From: Larkinella terrae
Lineage (GTDB): Bacteria; Bacteroidota; Bacteroidia; Cytophagales; Spirosomataceae
Assembly: GCF_009668025.1 (NCBI RefSeq)
Contig: NZ_WJXZ01000009.1
Coordinates: forward strand, 186,001 to 250,000
Length of the DNA stretch: 64,000 bases
Reading direction: 5' to 3'
Below are positions 61,371-64,000 of this stretch, piece after piece; position 1 is the first letter of the stretch; each line of letters begins with the position of its first letter. Under the pieces are notes generated by a model. The model was not told the DNA's origin, ran no database searches, and saw only the letters and a list, made by a program, of their open reading frames with translations. Position numbers and translations under genes: made by a program.

Positions 61371-63269
61371 TCAAAGCCACTCCCAGGCGCTATGGTATGT
61401 ATTATGAGTCTCGGCGTAGGTTATAAAATCGGCGTAGAACGGCAGACTCGCCAGCGTGGCGCTGTCGCCAACCACCACCAGTTTTTTGCGGGCGCGGGTC
61501 ATGGCCACGTTCATCCGCCGAATGTCCGCCAGAAAACCGATCTCCTGCTGATCATTGCTACGGGTCATTGAAATATACACAATGTCGCGCTCCTGCCCCT
61601 GAAAACTATCGATGGTGTTGGCCGAAATTTTAGCCAGATAAGGCTGCAGGTCCGGCGCGTGGAGCAACTGTTCGTTCAACACATTTAGCTGCTGCTTATA
61701 GGGCGAAATAACCGCAATTGTCGGAAAATCCGTCGGCGCATAAAATGGTGCAAGCTCAGTAACGACCTGGGTTAAGTGTTTGATTAACAGGGCTGCTTCT
61801 TCCGGATTGGTGGAACTGGTTCCTTCAAGTTTTTCCTCAAAACCGCAGCCCGCCGTATCGATAAAAAGCAGGGCACTGTCGCCCGGAAACAATTCATGTG
61901 TCGCCACCGACGCGTGGGCTTTGAGCTGGCTGCCGTAAAATACCTTCGACGAATAACCCATGATTCGCTCGTGCATCCGGTATTGTTCGTCGAGCAAACT
62001 GACGGACTCGGGATGCAGCAACACGCATTTTTCCAGTAAAGTCGTGCTCAGTCCTTTGCGGGCCGCTTCCGCCGATTTAATGGTTGGCGGCAATTGACAG
62101 TGATCACCCGCCAAAATCAGCTTCTGCGCTTTCAGAATCGGTATCCAGCAGGCCGGTTCCAGCGCCTGCCCGGCTTCGTCAATCACCACCGTGTGAAACG
62201 TCAGATTACGAATCATGTACTGGTTCGATCCGACCAATGTAGCAGTAATCACCTGTGCCTTCGCCACCAGATCGTCGATGATGTATTGTTCGGTGTTTCC
62301 TACATCTTTCATAATCCGATGTGCCTCATCGAACAGGGCCTTGCGCTGGTCGCGTTCGGCCTTGCCAAACTGACGCTTGTATTTATGCGCCATGTTTTTG
62401 AACTCATTGGCCTGTTTTTTAAGCTTTTTAGCCTCTTTCATCAGGGGGTGATCGGCCATCTTCTGATCCAGCGTGAGTGCCGTCAGCCGTTCCGAAATGC
62501 GGGCCGGATTACCAATCCGGAGCACATTAATCCCTTCGTCGTGTAATTTTTCGCTTAGCAGATCGACGGCGGTATTGCTCGGAGCAACCACCAATATCTT
62601 CTGATGATCCTGCCGGATCAGGGTTTTAATGGCCTGCACCAGCGTGGTCGTTTTGCCGGTTCCCGGAGGTCCGTGAACGATCGCCAGTTCATTGGCCGCC
62701 CGGATTTTTTCCACCGCCCGGTTTTGGCTGTCATTCAATCGTGGATTGTTGATTTGGGGCAGATCCGGGTGAAAAGTTGGCGATTTCTGCCCCGTTAAAA
62801 TGTTCACCAAGCGGTTTTGCGAGCTTTCGGCGAGGGAATTGGCCGCTTTCAAGGCCTCCTGCATCTCGTCGTAACTCTTATCGTCAAAAAGCATTTCCAC
62901 GCCCAGCTTGCCATCGCGCGACCACTCGGGCAACTCATCGGTCAGCAAGGTGATTTTCAGGCGGTTTCCGCTCTGGTAAGTGATTGTGCCTTCAACGCGA
63001 TCCTTTTGCGGATCGTGGTTGCTGAAAAACAGCGCGGGCAATCCGGCGCGAAGCTGGTGCGGAACGTCGTGGTGAGTGGTACGCTCCACTTCTACGGTCA
63101 GGTAATCGCCCCGACTCAATTCCGAACCCCGAATGGCGATCGGGTACCACGTCAGTCCGTTGGCCCGGCGTTCGGCAATGGAAGTGGTTTCGGTGAGTTT
63201 ACGGTATTGGTTCCGGTCTTCTTCCCGTTCCGTTTTGAGTAAATCGAGCAGATTTTTAAAATAATCCAT
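61371..63269 (-). CDS. UPF1/IGHMBP2-like superfamily 1 helicase
   Basis: A 632-residue SF1B helicase like eukaryotic IGHMBP2/UPF1. After an N-terminal beta-barrel-like region (residues 40-130), motif I is VHGPPGTGKTTTLVQ and motif Ia is LVVAPSNTAVDLLSE. Motif II is VVIDEAGQALEP (DEAG), motif III is LAGDHCQLPPTIKS, motif IV-like is LLDEQYRMHERIM, and motifs V/VI are TIDSFQGQERDIVYISMTRS and RRMNVAMTRARKKLVVVGD. The nucleic acid handled (DNA or RNA) is unknown; these proteins are widespread in Bacteroidota as single genes. It has its own terminator and is divergent from the secreted protein gene at the window end. Confidence 0.92.
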   Translation of the reverse strand: MDYFKNLLDLLKTEREEDRNQYRKLTETTSIAERRANGLTWYPIAIRGSELSRGDYLTVEVERTTHHDVPHQLRAGLPALFFSNHDPQKDRVEGTITYQSGNRLKITLLTDELPEWSRDGKLGVEMLFDDKSYDEMQEALKAANSLAESSQNRLVNILTGQKSPTFHPDLPQINNPRLNDSQNRAVEKIRAANELAIVHGPPGTGKTTTLVQAIKTLIRQDHQKILVVAPSNTAVDLLSEKLHDEGINVLRIGNPARISERLTALTLDQKMADHPLMKEAKKLKKQANEFKNMAHKYKRQFGKAERDQRKALFDEAHRIMKDVGNTEQYIIDDLVAKAQVITATLVGSNQYMIRNLTFHTVVIDEAGQALEPACWIPILKAQKLILAGDHCQLPPTIKSAEAARKGLSTTLLEKCVLLHPESVSLLDEQYRMHERIMGYSSKVFYGSQLKAHASVATHELFPGDSALLFIDTAGCGFEEKLEGTSSTNPEEAALLIKHLTQVVTELAPFYAPTDFPTIAVISPYKQQLNVLNEQLLHAPDLQPYLAKISANTIDSFQGQERDIVYISMTRSNDQQEIGFLADIRRMNVAMTRARKKLVVVGDSATLASLPFYADFITYAETHNTYHSAWEWL

Positions 63270-63436
63270 TTACAAAGGTAATGGATTGAAACGGGATGGC
63301 GGTTTTTCGTGAACGGTATCGTTAACTTGGCTTAAAGATCAGAACTTGCAGCCTTAATTCATTTGAACAGAACCCGTTATCCACCACTCAACCCGTTAGA
63401 TACGGACATAAAGTCCGCGCGTACAACAAATCAACC

Positions 63437-64000
63437 ATGAACACCACGTTTTTTCTGGTCCTTCTGTTTGTTGCAGCCTACAGTTCGGCCTATTCGCAAC
63501 AGGAACCTCCGCAACAATCCCTGAATCACTACGTTGCCTTTCTGAACCAGTCGGCCGAGGTGGTTTTTGACCGGTTTCAGATTTTACAGTCCTATTATGC
63601 CGCCACGCAGCAATACCGCACCAACTCCTCGGTTTTGCTGCGGCTGCCCTCATCGGGCCCTCTCGAAGAATATTATTATAGAAAAGCCCTCGAAACCGCT
63701 CATTCCGGCCTAAATCCACAGGAAATCAAGCAATTAAATAACGAAGCTCTGGCGCTCTGGCAGTTGCTCGAAACCTTCGACCAGTCGGGGAAAGCGTTGG
63801 AAACCTACATCCGGCTGAAAGACTACCAGCGCGACGAATTGAAAAAATCGGATGCGCTGCTGGCCGATCTGCAGAAGCAGGTAGGTCAGATCAGCCGGAA
63901 ACGGGATGCGTTTTACCGCCAGATTCAGCGAATTTATCGCCAGCACCAACCTTATGACGCCAACGATCCTTACTTGAAAATGGAGCGCGCTATGGTGCAG
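63437..64000 (+). CDS. Secreted helical protein of unknown function, 3' truncated
   Basis: An open frame starts at ATG 63437 and runs 188 codons off the window edge. A signal peptide (MNTTFFLVLLFVAAYSSAYS) precedes a largely helical, charged region with heptad-like stretches (DELKKSDALLADLQKQVGQI). No domain can be named from this part. Homologues with a longer C-terminal domain may exist; the truncation prevents a call. Confidence 0.6.
   Translation, partial: MNTTFFLVLLFVAAYSSAYSQQEPPQQSLNHYVAFLNQSAEVVFDRFQILQSYYAATQQYRTNSSVLLRLPSSGPLEEYYYRKALETAHSGLNPQEIKQLNNEALALWQLLETFDQSGKALETYIRLKDYQRDELKKSDALLADLQKQVGQISRKRDAFYRQIQRIYRQHQPYDANDPYLKMERAMVQ

Overview
This window looks like chromosome from a member of the Bacteroidota, most likely order Cytophagales and a Spirosomaceae-type genome (Spirosoma/Larkinella relatives). 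The reasons are a type IX secretion C-terminal sorting domain, promoters of the TTG-N19/20-TAnnTTTG type, a short primary sigma factor without region 1.1, a HU-CCDC81/SPOR protein, BtuB with a BtuG-like surface lipoprotein, and many Tat-exported Gfo/Idh/MocA-type enzymes. The genus is inference; no rRNA is present. Coding density is high. No CRISPR array, complete insertion sequence or prophage was seen.

Layout. 1-16.7 kb is mostly housekeeping: the end of comEC, a T9SS cargo protein, a YajQ-family protein, a TetR/ABC1-kinase pair, dCMP deaminase, an AcpH-like protein, holA, tRNA-Met(CAU), a START-like protein, an LptF/LptG permease, rpsO, pnp, rpoD, menD and a TPR lipoprotein. 16.7-27.8 kb holds envelope genes (M61 peptidase, giant TPR protein, outer-membrane barrel, HU/SPOR protein, TonB-like protein) followed by folC and trmB. 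gapA, a 1-kb AT-rich gap with decayed coding frames, dapD and an XRE regulator come next. 31.2-37.6 kb has an orphan molybdenum hydroxylase large subunit and a cobalamin-riboswitch operon (btuB, btuG-like, PP-loop ATPase). 37.8-45.4 kb has a TPR protein, gyrA, a response regulator and a 7TM hybrid histidine kinase.

The most notable system is at 45.6-52.0 kb. It is a tight three-gene operon encoding a CHAT-domain caspase-like protease (His79/Cys114), a MoxR AAA+ ATPase, and a 1255-residue protein with three transmembrane segments carrying PKD, vWA-like and peptidoglycan-binding-like regions. The set resembles the MoxR-vWA-effector conflict systems proposed from comparative genomics, here apparently built around the inner membrane.

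53.9-61.3 kb is a minus-strand sugar-catabolic cluster (GH88, TIM-barrel isomerase, two Gfo/Idh/MocA proteins, SDR, MFS). Four of its five intercistronic gaps each carry a different long inverted repeat, one inside a MITE-like frame. The window ends with a UPF1/IGHMBP2-like helicase and the start of a secreted protein that runs off the edge. Dispersed palindromes and inverted repeats in other intergenic regions, one apparently recruited as signal-peptide coding sequence, form a second theme.
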